Assembly (NCBI GenBank): GCA_003519965.1
Contig: DOVS01000185.1
Coordinates: forward strand, 1 to 6,890
Direction of reading: 5' to 3'
DNA length: 6,890 nt
Source: Betaproteobacteria bacterium
GTDB taxonomy: Bacteria; Pseudomonadota; Gammaproteobacteria; Burkholderiales; UBA9220
A program made the translations under genes and the position numbers. A model generated the notes under the pieces. The model was not told the origin of the DNA. It made no database searches and was given only the letters and a program-made list of their open reading frames with translations. Below are positions 6,621 to 6,890 of the stretch, in pieces. Within the stretch, counting starts at the first letter, position 1. The number at the start of each line of letters is the position of its first letter.

Positions 6621-6642
6621 CCATCGCCGGCCGGCCGGATGG
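6621..6642. repeat. Inverted repeat with CCGGCCGGCCGG core next to a ribosome binding site
   Basis: Bases 6627-6638 are a perfect 12-base palindrome of alternating CCGG. Flanking CCAT (6621-6624) and ATGG (6639-6642) can extend the stem, giving an 8-pair hairpin with a 2-base bulge and CCGG loop. On the minus-strand transcript it ends one base before GAGGAGG. There is no T-tract, so it is not a rho-independent terminator; it might stabilise the RNA end or modulate translation. Confidence 0.4.
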
Positions 6643-6694
6643 CGGCGTCCCCGTGCATGAAAAAGCATCCCGCCGAGCGCTCTCCGCCAACGGC

Positions 6695-6890
6695 TTAATC
6701 CCAGTTCAGGGCGCCGCCGGATTGGTACTCGGTCACCCGGGTTTCAAAAAAGTTTTTCTCTTTCTTTAAATCCAAAACTTCAGACATCCAGGGAAAAGGA
6801 TTACTTATGCCGTTATATTGTTCTGGTAAACCGATCTGACTTAAGCGGCGATTAGCGATAAACTGTAAATATTCCTCAAACATACTGGCG
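6695..6890 (-). CDS. nrdB: Class I ribonucleotide reductase beta subunit, C-terminal end only
   Basis: Only the last 64 codons and the stop are present; the start lies beyond the right edge. The segment has the conserved NrdB ending: FIANRRLSQIGLP, NPFPWMSEVLDLKKEKNFF and TRVTEYQSGGALNWD. This is the R2 subunit of aerobic class I ribonucleotide reductase, which carries the di-iron/tyrosyl radical used to make deoxyribonucleotides. The extreme C-terminus is the tail that docks on the alpha subunit NrdA, and it looks intact. The iron ligands and radical Tyr are outside the window. The closest resemblance is to gammaproteobacterial sequences. The gene ends 86 bases before the 67-residue gene, with no convincing terminator between them. 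Confidence 0.96.
   Translation of the reverse strand, partial: ASMFEEYLQFIANRRLSQIGLPEQYNGISNPFPWMSEVLDLKKEKNFFETRVTEYQSGGALNWD

Noticed and set aside
6257..6658. Single 133-residue protein starting at ATG 6658
   Set aside because: Its first half is Arg-rich and lies antiparallel to no feature but in the shadow of the 67-residue gene, which has the strong ribosome site; only the C-terminal half looks genuine.
6661..6694. Possible nrdB terminator: GC-rich sequence with GAGCGCTC followed by TTTTT on the minus strand
   Set aside because: The palindrome leaves no workable loop and other pairings are only 3-4 bases, so the T-run alone is not enough.

Overview
The window looks like ordinary chromosomal DNA of a gammaproteobacterium. 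The clearest sign is the C-terminus of a class I ribonucleotide reductase beta subunit at the right edge, followed by a proteobacterial-type glycogen phosphorylase, a DUF484-like/GGDEF diguanylate cyclase and an SseB-family protein. A methanotroph-like (Methylococcales) host is possible from overall gene flavour, but nothing here proves it. Base composition is moderately GC-rich and looks even. I see no tRNA, rRNA, CRISPR array, insertion sequence or phage gene.

Every gene I can support lies on the minus strand, so transcription runs from right to left. In that order: the end of nrdB (6890-6695); two small overlapping unknown genes in different frames (6608-6405 and 6436-6257); an SseB-family protein (6234-5788); a short GDSL/SGNH-hydrolase lipoprotein (5766-5080); glycogen phosphorylase glgP (5063-2556); a 73-residue unknown protein (2521-2300); a diguanylate cyclase with a DUF484/GAF-like sensor (2234-1107); and the first 351 residues of a multidomain redox protein (1054-1) that runs off the left edge. 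Gaps are only 16 to 86 bases and I see no convincing rho-independent terminator, so partial or complete co-transcription is plausible.

The most unusual gene is at the left edge. It joins an excisionase/MerR-like helix-turn-helix, a helical coiled-coil linker, a plant-type [2Fe-2S] ferredoxin domain with all four cysteines, and the start of a ferredoxin-reductase FAD domain whose FAD-binding Arg is replaced. It could be a DNA-binding redox sensor built from an electron-transfer flavoprotein. Its leader carries three closely spaced CTAG motifs around the ribosome binding site.

Functionally, glgP releases glucose-1-phosphate from storage glycogen and the cyclase makes c-di-GMP under control of its sensor and a product-inhibition site. 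With the redox protein downstream, the cluster could link carbon-reserve use, second-messenger signalling and redox state. That link is inference from gene order only.
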